A DNA stretch of 18,258 nt, from assembly GCF_033720595.1 (NCBI RefSeq), contig NZ_JAWWCF010000043.1, positions 1-18,258 of the forward strand, read 5' to 3'. Under the pieces are notes generated by a model. It was not told where the DNA came from, did not search any database, and saw nothing but the letters and a program-made list of their open reading frames with translations. A program made the translations under genes and the position numbers. Of this stretch, positions 6,350 to 14,257 are shown piece after piece (the first letter of the stretch is position 1; every line of letters begins with the position of its first letter). Source of the DNA: Lishizhenia sp033720595. Its GTDB lineage: Bacteria; Bacteroidota; Bacteroidia; Flavobacteriales_D; Crocinitomicaceae.

Positions 6350-8002
6350 TTAGTCTACGTTATCGTGTAAAAAAGAGTTGTTACCTCTTAGTGTAATATC
6401 ATCATTATTTCCTTCTGAAACATTGAAACGAGAAACTGGGTTCTCAGTAGAGTGAGGTGCATCTTCTAAACGGATTTGTCTTCTCTTAAAGGCAGGTACA
6501 TTTTCAATTTCTGTAATCCCATCTGCAGATTTGATCTTATCTGTATAACGTTGGATGCGTTCCATACGCTCTTGGTGTTTTCTTTGTTGCTCTTCCGGAC
6601 TCATTGTAGGACGGGCAGTAAAGTGCTCTGGCTGCTCGTTTTGTACAGTGTTTTGTACAGGAGCTGCTGTTGCTTCAGGAGTAGCCTCTTCTTCTGCTTC
6701 GTCTAAGAAGTAACGCTTCACTTCTTTTTCCTCTTGAGGAGCTGGCGTTTCTTGCGCTTGAGGTGCTACTGGCGCCTCTTCTTCTTGTACTTCTGTACGA
6801 GACTCAAATTGAGTAGCTGGTTTTACTTCCCAGTTATAGCTTTGCTTTTCTTCTACTTTTGGTTGTTCTTCTTGTACAGGAGTTTCTTCTGTTTTTAAGT
6901 AAGGCTCTTCTACCTTTTCTTCTTCAACTTTAGCCTCTACTTGACGTGAAGTTGCTTGAGATAAGGGAGTTGTGATTTCCTTCTTTACTTCATCCTCTAA
7001 TGAACGTCTTTTTTTTTCAGGAGCTTTTTCAAATCCAGTGATTGGAGAAGAGTGGAATCCAGTTGCGATTAAGGTTACCCCTAATCCATCTCCTAAAGTT
7101 TCGTCATAACCGTGTCCCCAAATAACGTCTGCAGTACTTCCTGCTTCGTCTTGGATGTAGTCAGTGATGTCAGAAATCTCATCCATCAATACTTCTTTAT
7201 CACCGTAAGTGATGTTCAACAACACGTATTGAGCTCCAGCAATGTCATTATCATTCAATAACGGAGAAGTTAAGGCTTCTTGTACCGCTTGAATTGCTCT
7301 GTTTTCACCCTCAGATGTAGCAGAACCCATAATGGCAACACCGCTGTCTTTCATTACTGTATTTACATCGTTGAAATCGACGTTGATTGCACCAGTAACA
7401 GAAATTACTTCAGCAATTCCTTTCGCAGCTGTAGTTAATACGTTGTCAGCTTGAGCAAAGGCATTACCCAAAGTAAGGTTTCCAGAAATTTCACGTAATC
7501 TTTCGTTGTTAATCACTAAAAGTGTATCAACATTTTCACGCATGTTTTCCAAACCGTCCTCAGCTTGTTGTCTTCTTTTTCTTCCTTCAAAACTAAATGG
7601 AACAGTAACAATACCAACCGTTAAAATACCCAATTCTTTAGCGACTTGAGCAATTACAGGAGCAGCACCTGTACCAGTACCACCACCCATACCGGCAGTA
7701 ACGAATACCATCTTCGTTTCCTTCGATAAGAATTCTCTAATTTCATCTATGTTCTCCACAGCTGCGTTCATTCCAATTTCTGGAATAGAACCTGCTCCAC
7801 GACCTTCTGTTAAAGACGGTCCTAATTGAAGTTTGTATGGCACTGGAGAAATATCTAATGCTTGTCTATCTGTATTGCAAACGATGAAATCAACACCTTT
7901 GATTCCTTGGTTATACATGTGGTTTACGGCATTACTTCCTCCACCACCAACTCCTATCACCTTAATGATAGAAGATTGTCCTTTTGGTAAATCGAATTCC
8001 AT
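6350..8002 (-). CDS. ftsZ: Cell division protein FtsZ
   Basis: 550 aa from the ATG at 8002, giving MEFDLPKGQSSIIKVIGVGG; an upstream in-frame ATG (8032) would add ten residues unlike FtsZ. It is the tubulin-like GTPase that polymerises into the Z-ring. Motifs: nucleotide-binding GVGGGGSNAV (17-26), CNTDRQAL (42-49), GTP signature GGGTGTG (106-112), and T7 loop NVDFNDVNTV (207-216), whose aspartates complete the GTPase site of the next subunit. The core ends near residue 320. A long low-complexity linker rich in Glu, Pro, Gln and Val follows to about 495, then the conserved ENVPAFKRRQ (500-509) and a C-terminal tail. The extended tail explains 550 residues against ~383 in E. coli and is common in Bacteroidota. 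The 67-nt gap from ftsA is the largest inside the operon. Confidence 0.97.
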   Translation of the reverse strand: MEFDLPKGQSSIIKVIGVGGGGSNAVNHMYNQGIKGVDFIVCNTDRQALDISPVPYKLQLGPSLTEGRGAGSIPEIGMNAAVENIDEIREFLSKETKMVFVTAGMGGGTGTGAAPVIAQVAKELGILTVGIVTVPFSFEGRKRRQQAEDGLENMRENVDTLLVINNERLREISGNLTLGNAFAQADNVLTTAAKGIAEVISVTGAINVDFNDVNTVMKDSGVAIMGSATSEGENRAIQAVQEALTSPLLNDNDIAGAQYVLLNITYGDKEVLMDEISDITDYIQDEAGSTADVIWGHGYDETLGDGLGVTLIATGFHSSPITGFEKAPEKKRRSLEDEVKKEITTPLSQATSRQVEAKVEEEKVEEPYLKTEETPVQEEQPKVEEKQSYNWEVKPATQFESRTEVQEEEAPVAPQAQETPAPQEEKEVKRYFLDEAEEEATPEATAAPVQNTVQNEQPEHFTARPTMSPEEQQRKHQERMERIQRYTDKIKSADGITEIENVPAFKRRQIRLEDAPHSTENPVSRFNVSEGNNDDITLRGNNSFLHDNVD

Positions 8003-8019
8003 ACTATTTAGTTTTGTTT

Positions 8020-8033
8020 CTTGTTTGCACAAG
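8020..8033 (-). other. Small hairpin with GCAA loop in the ftsA-ftsZ spacer
   Basis: In the mRNA sense (minus strand) CTTGT-GCAA-ACAAG forms a 5-bp stem with a GNRA-type tetraloop, 18 nt upstream of the ftsZ ATG. It is in the only sizeable gap of the operon and could affect ftsZ translation or mRNA processing. The stem is short and AT-rich, so it may be chance. Confidence 0.2.
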
Positions 8034-8069
8034 AGTGTTGTTGTTTGTTCTTAATTTGTTGTCGGCTTT

Positions 8070-9344
8070 CTATTCATCTTCATCAAACCAGCTCTTGCTC
8101 TTATTGATGATGGTGTCAAAGAAAGATCCTTTTGTTTTCTTAGAATGAGTTTTGATGGCTGAAGCGCGTTTCGCTCTATTTTGACGTTCGCTGCTTTCAA
8201 AGCCTTTCAATACTAATCCTATACCTGTAGAATACATAGGTGAGGTAATGGTTTCAGCAATTGGAGATTGTCCTAAATGCTCGTTCGGGTATCCGATACG
8301 TGTATCCATTCCTGTAATGTATTCAAACAATTGTGTGATGTGCTTTAACTGTGCACCACCACCTGTTACTACGATACCACCGATTAACTTTTTCTCGTAA
8401 CCAGAGTTTTTGATTTCGTAGTATACGTGCTCGATAATCTCTTCCATTCTGGCCTGAATAATACTTGCCAAATTCTTGATAGAAATTTCTTTCGGCTCTC
8501 TACCTCTCAGTCCAGGAATACAAACGATTTCATTTTCTTGAGATTCCGATGCCAGCGCACTACCAAACTTCACTTTTAAAAGTTCAGCTTGTCTTTTCAA
8601 AATGGTACATCCTTCTTTGATGTCTTCAGACAAAATGTTACCTCCAAATGGAATAACAGCAGTATGTCTGATGATTCCTTCGTGGAAGATAGCGATGTCA
8701 GTTGTACCACCTCCTATATCTACCAATACGATACCTGCTTCTCTTTCTTCGTCAGAAAGTACAGCTGCGGCACTCGCAAGGGGTTCTAATATTGTTTCTT
8801 GTACTTCTAATCCAGATTTTGTAACACATTTCTGGATGTTTTTTGCTGCTGCAATTCTTCCTGTAATAATGTGGAAGTTTGCTTCTAAACGAACACCTGA
8901 CATTCCGATAGGGTCTTTAATCCCTTGCTCATTGTCTATGATGTACTCTTGCGGTAACACGTGGATGATTTCTTCTCCCGGTTCCATTACCAATTTGTAC
9001 ATGTCTTCGATCAATGCGTCGATGTCCAATTGTGAAATTTCATCATCAGTAGCGGTACGTGTGTGTATACCTCTGTGTTGAATGCTGTTGATGTGTTGTC
9101 CAGCAATCCCCACATTCACTACACCTATCGTCAACTCTCCTTCTACGCGATCTTGCGCTTCTTGAACAGCTGTTTTAATAGATTGAATAGTCTTCTCTAT
9201 GTTGGTAACAACACCACGAGTAACACCTAAAGATTCAGTTTTACCCATCGATAAAATCTCTATCTTCCCGTGTTCATTTTTTTGGCCTACAAAGCATGCG
9301 ATCTTCGTTGTTCCAATATCTAAACCAACTACAATTTCAGACAT
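8070..9344 (-). CDS. ftsA: Cell division protein FtsA
   Basis: 424 aa, normal FtsA length. It is an actin-fold ATPase that tethers FtsZ to the inner membrane and recruits later division proteins. Visible motifs: phosphate 1 GLDIGTTK (7-14), phosphate 2 VDIGGGTTDIAIF (208-220) and the adenosine motif VVTGGGAQL (325-333). The SHS2-type 1C domain region lies between about 85 and 160. The C-terminus (about 405-420, SFFDTIINKSKSWF) can form the amphipathic membrane-targeting helix. It starts 5 nt after the ftsQ stop and is followed by ftsZ, the classical partner order. Confidence 0.97.
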   Translation of the reverse strand: MSEIVVGLDIGTTKIACFVGQKNEHGKIEILSMGKTESLGVTRGVVTNIEKTIQSIKTAVQEAQDRVEGELTIGVVNVGIAGQHINSIQHRGIHTRTATDDEISQLDIDALIEDMYKLVMEPGEEIIHVLPQEYIIDNEQGIKDPIGMSGVRLEANFHIITGRIAAAKNIQKCVTKSGLEVQETILEPLASAAAVLSDEEREAGIVLVDIGGGTTDIAIFHEGIIRHTAVIPFGGNILSEDIKEGCTILKRQAELLKVKFGSALASESQENEIVCIPGLRGREPKEISIKNLASIIQARMEEIIEHVYYEIKNSGYEKKLIGGIVVTGGGAQLKHITQLFEYITGMDTRIGYPNEHLGQSPIAETITSPMYSTGIGLVLKGFESSERQNRAKRASAIKTHSKKTKGSFFDTIINKSKSWFDEDE

Positions 9345-9349
9345 ATTCT

Positions 9350-10141
9350 TTATTTTTTCTTTCCTACAATTTGTTCGTCAAATCTCAAGTCTATGCTTTC
9401 GTACTTCTCCCAACCTTCGTAAGGGATGATTTCTTCATAAAAAACCTTGAGCTTGTTAAACTTTTTCTCAACTTCTTCGTCACTTTGCGCTAAACCAAAT
9501 ACTATTTCTTGATTTCCTACGCGGGGTATGAGTTTGAAACCCTTGTTGTTATCGTAATGCAATTGGGTAAACAAAGCATTGAAAAAGGTACTATTACAAA
9601 CATACTTTGAAATACGGTACAAATCATCGAGCTTGCTTATAGTTATTAAACTGTCGTTGTTAATTAAGCGTTTATAACTCGAATTCTCCATGGTAAAATC
9701 ATCTAACCCTGTGGCAATCAGAACGTGAGCTGGGAAATCTGAGAGCTCCATCGCTTCACCTTTGTCATCTATGTAAAAGCCTGAATTTCCCTCGGGTAAT
9801 ACCCTAACAATGGGTCTTCTTATTTGTACATCGATTTCCCATTTCCCCCCTAAATTGGAGTATACATTTACGCTGTCAACTACGTTTAATTTTTGAATGT
9901 ATTCTTCAATATTTTTAATTTTCAAGCTGTCTACAGTCGTGTTTTCCCTCCATAAACCAGCTCTTTTTAACTTCGTTAGAAGTTCTTCTTCTGTTAAAAA
10001 TGACATTCCTGGATGTTCGTGAATGTGCATTTTCGGAGCTTGCGTTTTCTTTTTGCTTTCACTCAGTTGACTCGCAACTAATAGTACTAAAACAGCCAAG
10101 GCAAACACGCTCCATAATGTTGTTTTTAACCACGGTTTCAT
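9350..10141 (-). CDS. ftsQ: Cell division protein FtsQ/DivIB
   Basis: 263 aa. A short basic N-terminus (MKPWLK) precedes one membrane helix (about 8-25), then a periplasmic region: the type II topology of FtsQ. A POTRA-like segment follows (FLTEEELLTKLKRAGLW, then IEEYIQKLNVVDSVNVYSNL) and the beta domain contains WEIDVQIRRPIVRVLP and GFYIDDKGEAMEL, a typical FtsQ pattern. The protein links early and late division proteins through FtsB/FtsL. Sequence conservation in this family is low; identification rests on the FtsQ-like segments plus the position between murC and ftsA. The ATG overlaps the murC stop (ATGA), indicating coupling. Confidence 0.92.
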   Translation of the reverse strand: MKPWLKTTLWSVFALAVLVLLVASQLSESKKKTQAPKMHIHEHPGMSFLTEEELLTKLKRAGLWRENTTVDSLKIKNIEEYIQKLNVVDSVNVYSNLGGKWEIDVQIRRPIVRVLPEGNSGFYIDDKGEAMELSDFPAHVLIATGLDDFTMENSSYKRLINNDSLITISKLDDLYRISKYVCNSTFFNALFTQLHYDNNKGFKLIPRVGNQEIVFGLAQSDEEVEKKFNKLKVFYEEIIPYEGWEKYESIDLRFDEQIVGKKK

Positions 10142-11493
10142 GTTAGTTTGGCTTTTAAAGGTTGTATCAATCTGTCTATATCTCCAGCTCCTATTGTTAG
10201 GTAAACTGCGTTGTCTTCTATTTCAATAGCTTCAATAAGCTGCTCTTTTTCTATAAGGCGTTTGGAAGCATTTGTAGTTTTAGAGAGTAGTACATCACTT
10301 GTAATTCCTGGAATGGGTTCCTCGCGAGCGGGGTAAATTGGCAAAAGAATCAATTCATCTAAACGGCTTAATTCTGCTGCAAATTCATCCATGAAATCTT
10401 GTGTGCGCGAAAACAAGTGTGGTTGGAAAATACCAATGATCTTTTTTCTGGGGTAAAGGAGCTCTATGGATTTCAATAGAGCCTTTACCTCCGTTGGATG
10501 ATGCGCGTAATCATCGATATATATCCTATTATCGGTTTTTATATGATATTCAAACCTACGTTTAACTCCTTTAAAACTGGCTAAACCTTTTCTAATTTCT
10601 TCTTCACTTAGACCTATGAATTGGCATAAAGCTATTATCGCCGTTGCATTTTCTGCATTGTGTATACCGGGTATTCCAAGCTCTATATTCTCCCATGTTT
10701 TATTTTGAAAGTGATAGTCGAATAGAAATTTACCCCCCACATAGCGCAATTTGTCACTGTAACATTTTGCTTTTTGGTTTACTGCATAGGTCAAAGATTT
10801 ACCTGGGGCAGTTACTTCAGTATCTACCTGTTGAATGAGTAGACCATCAGGAGATGTTAAATCGCAATAGTCTTGAAAGTTTTCTTTTAATGTTTCTGCG
10901 TCACCATAGATGTCTAAATGATCGGCATCTGTAGAAGTGATGATAGAAGCGAAAGGTTTCAACTGTAGAAATGAACGATCAAATTCATCGGCTTCAACAA
11001 CGGTATATTCACTGGTAGGGTGAAGAATTAAGTTGCTATTGTAATTACTACTGATACCTCCTAAAAAAGCATTGCATCCTACGTGAGATTGTTGTAATAC
11101 ATGTGCCAAAAGGGAAGAGGTCGTGGTTTTGCCATGTGTACCTGCTACGCCTAAACCTTTGCTACTTTGGGTAAGTAAACCGAGTGCCTTAGATCTTTTA
11201 ATCATGGTGTATCCAGCTTCTTCTAAAGCGATTAATTCACCTAAGTTCTTATTTACGGCGGGTGTGAAAATGACCAAAGTTGTTGCTTTATCCAACTCTT
11301 TTAATAGTTCCTTGCCCTTGTCTTGGTAGTGAATCTTTATTCCCTCTTGAGTTAACGTTTGGGTAAGTTCACTTTCTGTTTTGTCGTATCCACTTACTGC
11401 GAATTTGTTGACGTGAAAATAGCGGGCAAGGGCCGACATACCAATGCCGCCTATGCCTAAAAAGTAGATATGTTTAAAATCTTCTATTCTCAT
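10138..11493 (-). CDS. murC: UDP-N-acetylmuramate--L-alanine ligase
   Basis: 451 aa, usual MurC length. It adds L-alanine to UDP-MurNAc with ATP, the first step of stem-peptide assembly; cytoplasmic. Three Mur ligase domains are visible: N-terminal UDP-binding (FLGIGGIGMSALA, 11-23), central ATPase with P-loop GTHGKTTT (118-125) and the acidic VVEADEFDRSFL (165-176), and STDADHLDIYG (187-197); then the C-terminal domain with RIYIDDYAHHPTE (323-335), the MurC form of the substrate motif. It overlaps murG upstream and ftsQ downstream by 4 nt each (ATGA). Confidence 0.97.
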   Translation of the reverse strand: MRIEDFKHIYFLGIGGIGMSALARYFHVNKFAVSGYDKTESELTQTLTQEGIKIHYQDKGKELLKELDKATTLVIFTPAVNKNLGELIALEEAGYTMIKRSKALGLLTQSSKGLGVAGTHGKTTTSSLLAHVLQQSHVGCNAFLGGISSNYNSNLILHPTSEYTVVEADEFDRSFLQLKPFASIITSTDADHLDIYGDAETLKENFQDYCDLTSPDGLLIQQVDTEVTAPGKSLTYAVNQKAKCYSDKLRYVGGKFLFDYHFQNKTWENIELGIPGIHNAENATAIIALCQFIGLSEEEIRKGLASFKGVKRRFEYHIKTDNRIYIDDYAHHPTEVKALLKSIELLYPRKKIIGIFQPHLFSRTQDFMDEFAAELSRLDELILLPIYPAREEPIPGITSDVLLSKTTNASKRLIEKEQLIEAIEIEDNAVYLTIGAGDIDRLIQPLKAKLT

Positions 11494-12587
11494 GCTTTCA
11501 AATCCATCAATACTTGAACAATATCTTGCGTTGCATTAGGTTTTGCTAATGCCTTTAAATTTCCTCTTAATTTATTTTGAAATGCGGGGTTGTTGAGCAA
11601 TTGTAAACTCAAGGGTATCAATTCTTCTACCGCCGTATTATCTTTTACTAAAAGTGCAGCTCCTTCATTTACCAAAGAATTAGCATTGTGTGTTTGGTGA
11701 TCTTCTGCTACGTTTGGGGAAGGAACCAAGATGCTCGGTTTTCCAACCAAAGCTATTTCTGAAACAGATAAAGCACCTGCTCTGGAAATGATAACGTCCG
11801 CTGCTGCATAGGCCAATTGCATTTCCGGTATGAAATCGGTTAATACAATGTTGTTGTATTTATTGGTGTCAACTTCTTTGGAAAGTCGCTCTTTGTAAAA
11901 CTTACCGCATTGCCAGATAACTTGAACATCGGCCGCGAGTAAAGTATCTAAATGCTGTTGTACACTGTTGTTTAAGGTGAGTGCTCCCAAACTTCCTCCT
12001 AAAACAAGAATAGTTTGCTTGTCTGTAGATAGGTGAAAGCTCTTTAATGCTTGTTCACGTTTCCCTTCTATTTCGGCAACTTCAGTTCTTACAGGGTTAC
12101 CGGTAAAAACTATTTTTTCAGCTGGGAAGAAACGGTCTAGTCCCTTGTGAGCAACGCATATTTTGTTAACCTTTTTAGAGAGGTATATATTCGTTTTTCC
12201 GGGAAAAGAATTTTGCTCTTGTACAACGCTAGGTATGCCTAAGCGGGTTGCTGCGATTAGTGTAGGGGCAGAGGCATAACCTCCAACTCCTACCACAACG
12301 TCTGGCTTAAAATCTTTGATGATTTTTTTTGCCATGAAGTAAGATTTTAAAATCTTAAAAGGTAAAGCTAGATTGCTTAAAGTGAGCTTGCGTTGAAGTC
12401 CACGAATCGGTAACCCAATGATCTTGTATCCAGCCGCAGGAACTTTTTCCATTTCCATTTTACCCTCAGCTCCTACGAATAAGATTTCTATGTTCGGGTT
12501 TTGTGCTTTTAAACCATTGGCAATAGCTACGGCTGGGAAAATATGACCTCCCGTTCCACCACCTGATATGATTGCTTTCTGTATCAT
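11490..12587 (-). CDS. murG: UDP-N-acetylglucosamine--lipid I N-acetylglucosaminyltransferase
   Basis: 365 aa. MurG transfers GlcNAc to lipid I to make lipid II on the inner face of the membrane; GT-B fold, family GT28. Motifs: G-loop GGGTGGHIFPA (9-19), second G-loop GVGGYASAP (100-108), VVQEQNSFPGKTN (121-133), the C-domain loop GGSLGA (197-202), and the donor site SRAGALSVSEIA (268-279) with PNVAEDHQTHNA (291-302). It overlaps ftsW upstream and murC downstream by 4 nt each, so translation of the three is likely coupled. Confidence 0.97.
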   Translation of the reverse strand: MIQKAIISGGGTGGHIFPAVAIANGLKAQNPNIEILFVGAEGKMEMEKVPAAGYKIIGLPIRGLQRKLTLSNLALPFKILKSYFMAKKIIKDFKPDVVVGVGGYASAPTLIAATRLGIPSVVQEQNSFPGKTNIYLSKKVNKICVAHKGLDRFFPAEKIVFTGNPVRTEVAEIEGKREQALKSFHLSTDKQTILVLGGSLGALTLNNSVQQHLDTLLAADVQVIWQCGKFYKERLSKEVDTNKYNNIVLTDFIPEMQLAYAAADVIISRAGALSVSEIALVGKPSILVPSPNVAEDHQTHNANSLVNEGAALLVKDNTAVEELIPLSLQLLNNPAFQNKLRGNLKALAKPNATQDIVQVLMDLKA

Positions 12588-13765
12588 TCTGCTATGCTAT
12601 TTTTTTGGGTAGTTGTGGCTACTTCTTTTCCTTTATTTTGTTTGTTAGCAATAGATTGAACTATTCCTACCGCGGCACACGCTGTTACCATGGCAGATCC
12701 TCCCATGGCTAAGAAAGGGATGTTCTGTCCGGTAACAGGTATTATTCGCGTGCATACGAGCATATTTATAGAGGCTTGAAGCATTAACAAGGACCCGATT
12801 CCTATACACACATAAGTGTGGAAGAGTTTATCGGCCTTCAAACCTATTCTGAATATGCGGTACATTAAACTCATGTAGAGTAAAATCAAAATGATAGCTC
12901 CGAAGATTCCGAATTCTTCTACAAAGGAAGAGAAGAAAAAATCGGCATATGCTTCGGGTAAGTATTCTTTGAGTCGTCCTTTACCAACACCTTCTCCAAA
13001 CAAGCCTCCAACGTGTATGGCAAGTTCGGCATTGATGGCTTGTGCATTTTCAATGATACTCGTTTCTTCTCCAAAGGCTTTAGTATAGCGCGAAACCCAA
13101 GTGTCCAAACGAGGAATCAACTGTATTTCGGGTTGTAACGCAAAGTGTAAGAGTACGGCGATGGAAACCAATCCTAAACCACCGGCGACTAATACACCAA
13201 TTCTTTTCATGGGGTACTTACCTACAAATAACAATAGGAAGGCAATGGTACCCAGTAATACAGCTGTAGAGAAGTTGTCTTTAAAGATTAATCCACAGGT
13301 TATAACGATAGCGGAGGCGATGGGTACGAAGCCCGTTTTCCAATCTAAAAAGTTGTCTTTCTTAACAGCGAGCTGTTTGGAGAGATAAAGTATTAAAGCC
13401 AATTTGGCAAAGTCAGAAGTCTGGAAGGTTAATCCTACGATTGGGATTTTTATCCATCTACTAGCATCGTTAATTCTTACTCCGAAAAAGAAGGTGAAGA
13501 TGAGCAAGAAGATGGCCATGATGAGTCCAAACTTCGATAATTTAGAAAAATATTTAGGGTCTAAGCGATGCAGGTAATACATCACGGCAATACCTATTGC
13601 TATGTATATAACGTGCTTAAAGAGGTATTTGAAGGGTGATCCTCCTTCCGTTTTTACCAAAATAGGTACGAAAGAGAATACACACACCAAAGAGATGAGC
13701 ATAAGTAAAAAGACGATAATCCATATCCCCTTGTCACCTCCTAAATATTTTAATAATGACTTCAA
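12584..13765 (-). CDS. ftsW: Lipid II polymerase FtsW (SEDS family), TTG start
   Basis: 393 aa. SEDS glycosyltransferase that polymerises lipid II at the septum with its partner transpeptidase FtsI (not in the window). About ten membrane helices are visible. Family segments: GDKGIWIIVFLLML (10-23), VRINDASRWIKIP (96-108) with FQTSDFAKLALILYLSK (114-130), the loop around FVEEFGIFGAI, and the C-terminal IPVTGQNIPFLAMGGSAMV. The start must be the TTG at 13765: the codon before it is the in-frame TAA of the upstream gene, and the next in-frame ATG would remove the first membrane helix. The gap to the upstream stop is therefore zero, so initiation probably depends on ribosomes ending the previous gene. 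It overlaps murG by 4 nt. Confidence 0.95.
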   Translation of the reverse strand: MKSLLKYLGGDKGIWIIVFLLMLISLVCVFSFVPILVKTEGGSPFKYLFKHVIYIAIGIAVMYYLHRLDPKYFSKLSKFGLIMAIFLLIFTFFFGVRINDASRWIKIPIVGLTFQTSDFAKLALILYLSKQLAVKKDNFLDWKTGFVPIASAIVITCGLIFKDNFSTAVLLGTIAFLLLFVGKYPMKRIGVLVAGGLGLVSIAVLLHFALQPEIQLIPRLDTWVSRYTKAFGEETSIIENAQAINAELAIHVGGLFGEGVGKGRLKEYLPEAYADFFFSSFVEEFGIFGAIILILLYMSLMYRIFRIGLKADKLFHTYVCIGIGSLLMLQASINMLVCTRIIPVTGQNIPFLAMGGSAMVTACAAVGIVQSIANKQNKGKEVATTTQKNSIAE

Positions 13766-14236
13766 TTATTTGTTGTCTTTTAAGTAATTCAAAAAGGTAG
13801 TTTCCATTTCTTTTGCCTTGGTTCCTAGTCCTGGAGCAAAAAACACAGTGTTCCCTTCATGGGCTACTTTAGTTAACATTTCGCAAGCTTCTAATATGTC
13901 GTTTTTACGTGTAAAGAAGGTTACTTGTGCTTCTAAATCATAGCGGAACTTTTTATTCGCTTGTCCAAAAGAAATAATGGCTTCTACCTCTTGGTTTAAC
14001 CAGGGTCTTTCTTCTCTAAAATCGTGTTCTAAATCACTACTCATGATCCAGATAACAGGATTGTCTAATTGTTTCAAGGCGTCAAAACATTCATTTAGGT
14101 TGGCACCTGACCAAGAGAATATTTTCATACCTCTAAAATCTTCGTGTTGTGTTAAATGCTTGTTAGCTTCCTTTAATGCGTTCTGACGTGCAGAAAGTAA
14201 ACTATCCTGCAAGGTCTTTTTATCTAGTTTTTGCAT
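13766..14236 (-). CDS. Stand-alone degenerate MurD C-terminal-domain-like protein
   Basis: 156 aa, between murD (21-nt gap) and ftsW (0 gap). I know no named family for it, but residues 36-138 align by hand with the C-terminal domain of the neighbouring MurD (321-425) with only two one-residue gaps and about 24 identities. WSGA-NLN matches MurD DSKATNVN, NPVIWI matches KPTVWI, VEAIISFG matches VKAIICLG, and GNTVFFAP matches DETVLLSP. The functional residues are lost: the DSKATN lysine is Gly, GGVDKG has become SSDLEH, and SPACASFD has become APGLGTKA. There is no P-loop and no UDP-binding domain, so it cannot be a ligase alone. The first 35 residues are a charged, probably helical extension. 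No signal peptide or membrane helix, so cytoplasmic. It may be a pseudoenzyme that binds or regulates MurD or another wall enzyme; this role is inferred. Confidence 0.72.
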   Translation of the reverse strand: MQKLDKKTLQDSLLSARQNALKEANKHLTQHEDFRGMKIFSWSGANLNECFDALKQLDNPVIWIMSSDLEHDFREERPWLNQEVEAIISFGQANKKFRYDLEAQVTFFTRKNDILEACEMLTKVAHEGNTVFFAPGLGTKAKEMETTFLNYLKDNK

Positions 14237-14257
14237 GACGTTACGTTTTAATGGGTT

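Noticed and set aside
6700..6960. Repetitive CTTCTTCTT-type sequence that could be a tandem repeat or CRISPR-like array
   Set aside because: It is the Glu-rich (GAA/GAG) linker of ftsZ read on the other strand; units are irregular and there are no spacers.
8003..8032. Longer start for FtsZ (ATG at 8032)
   Set aside because: The ten extra residues do not resemble FtsZ, whereas MEFDLPKG leading to the GTP-binding core fits Bacteroidota FtsZ.
8602..9081. 159-codon open frame on the plus strand
   Set aside because: It is the antisense shadow of ftsA; its product is Ser/Pro/Met-rich low-quality sequence with no recognisable domain.
13766..14236. Possibility that the MurD-like gene is the N-terminal part of ftsW split by a sequencing error
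   Set aside because: FtsW already has its full N-terminus, including GDKxIW, after the TTG; the upstream protein is soluble and matches MurD domain 3, so a natural fusion is not expected.
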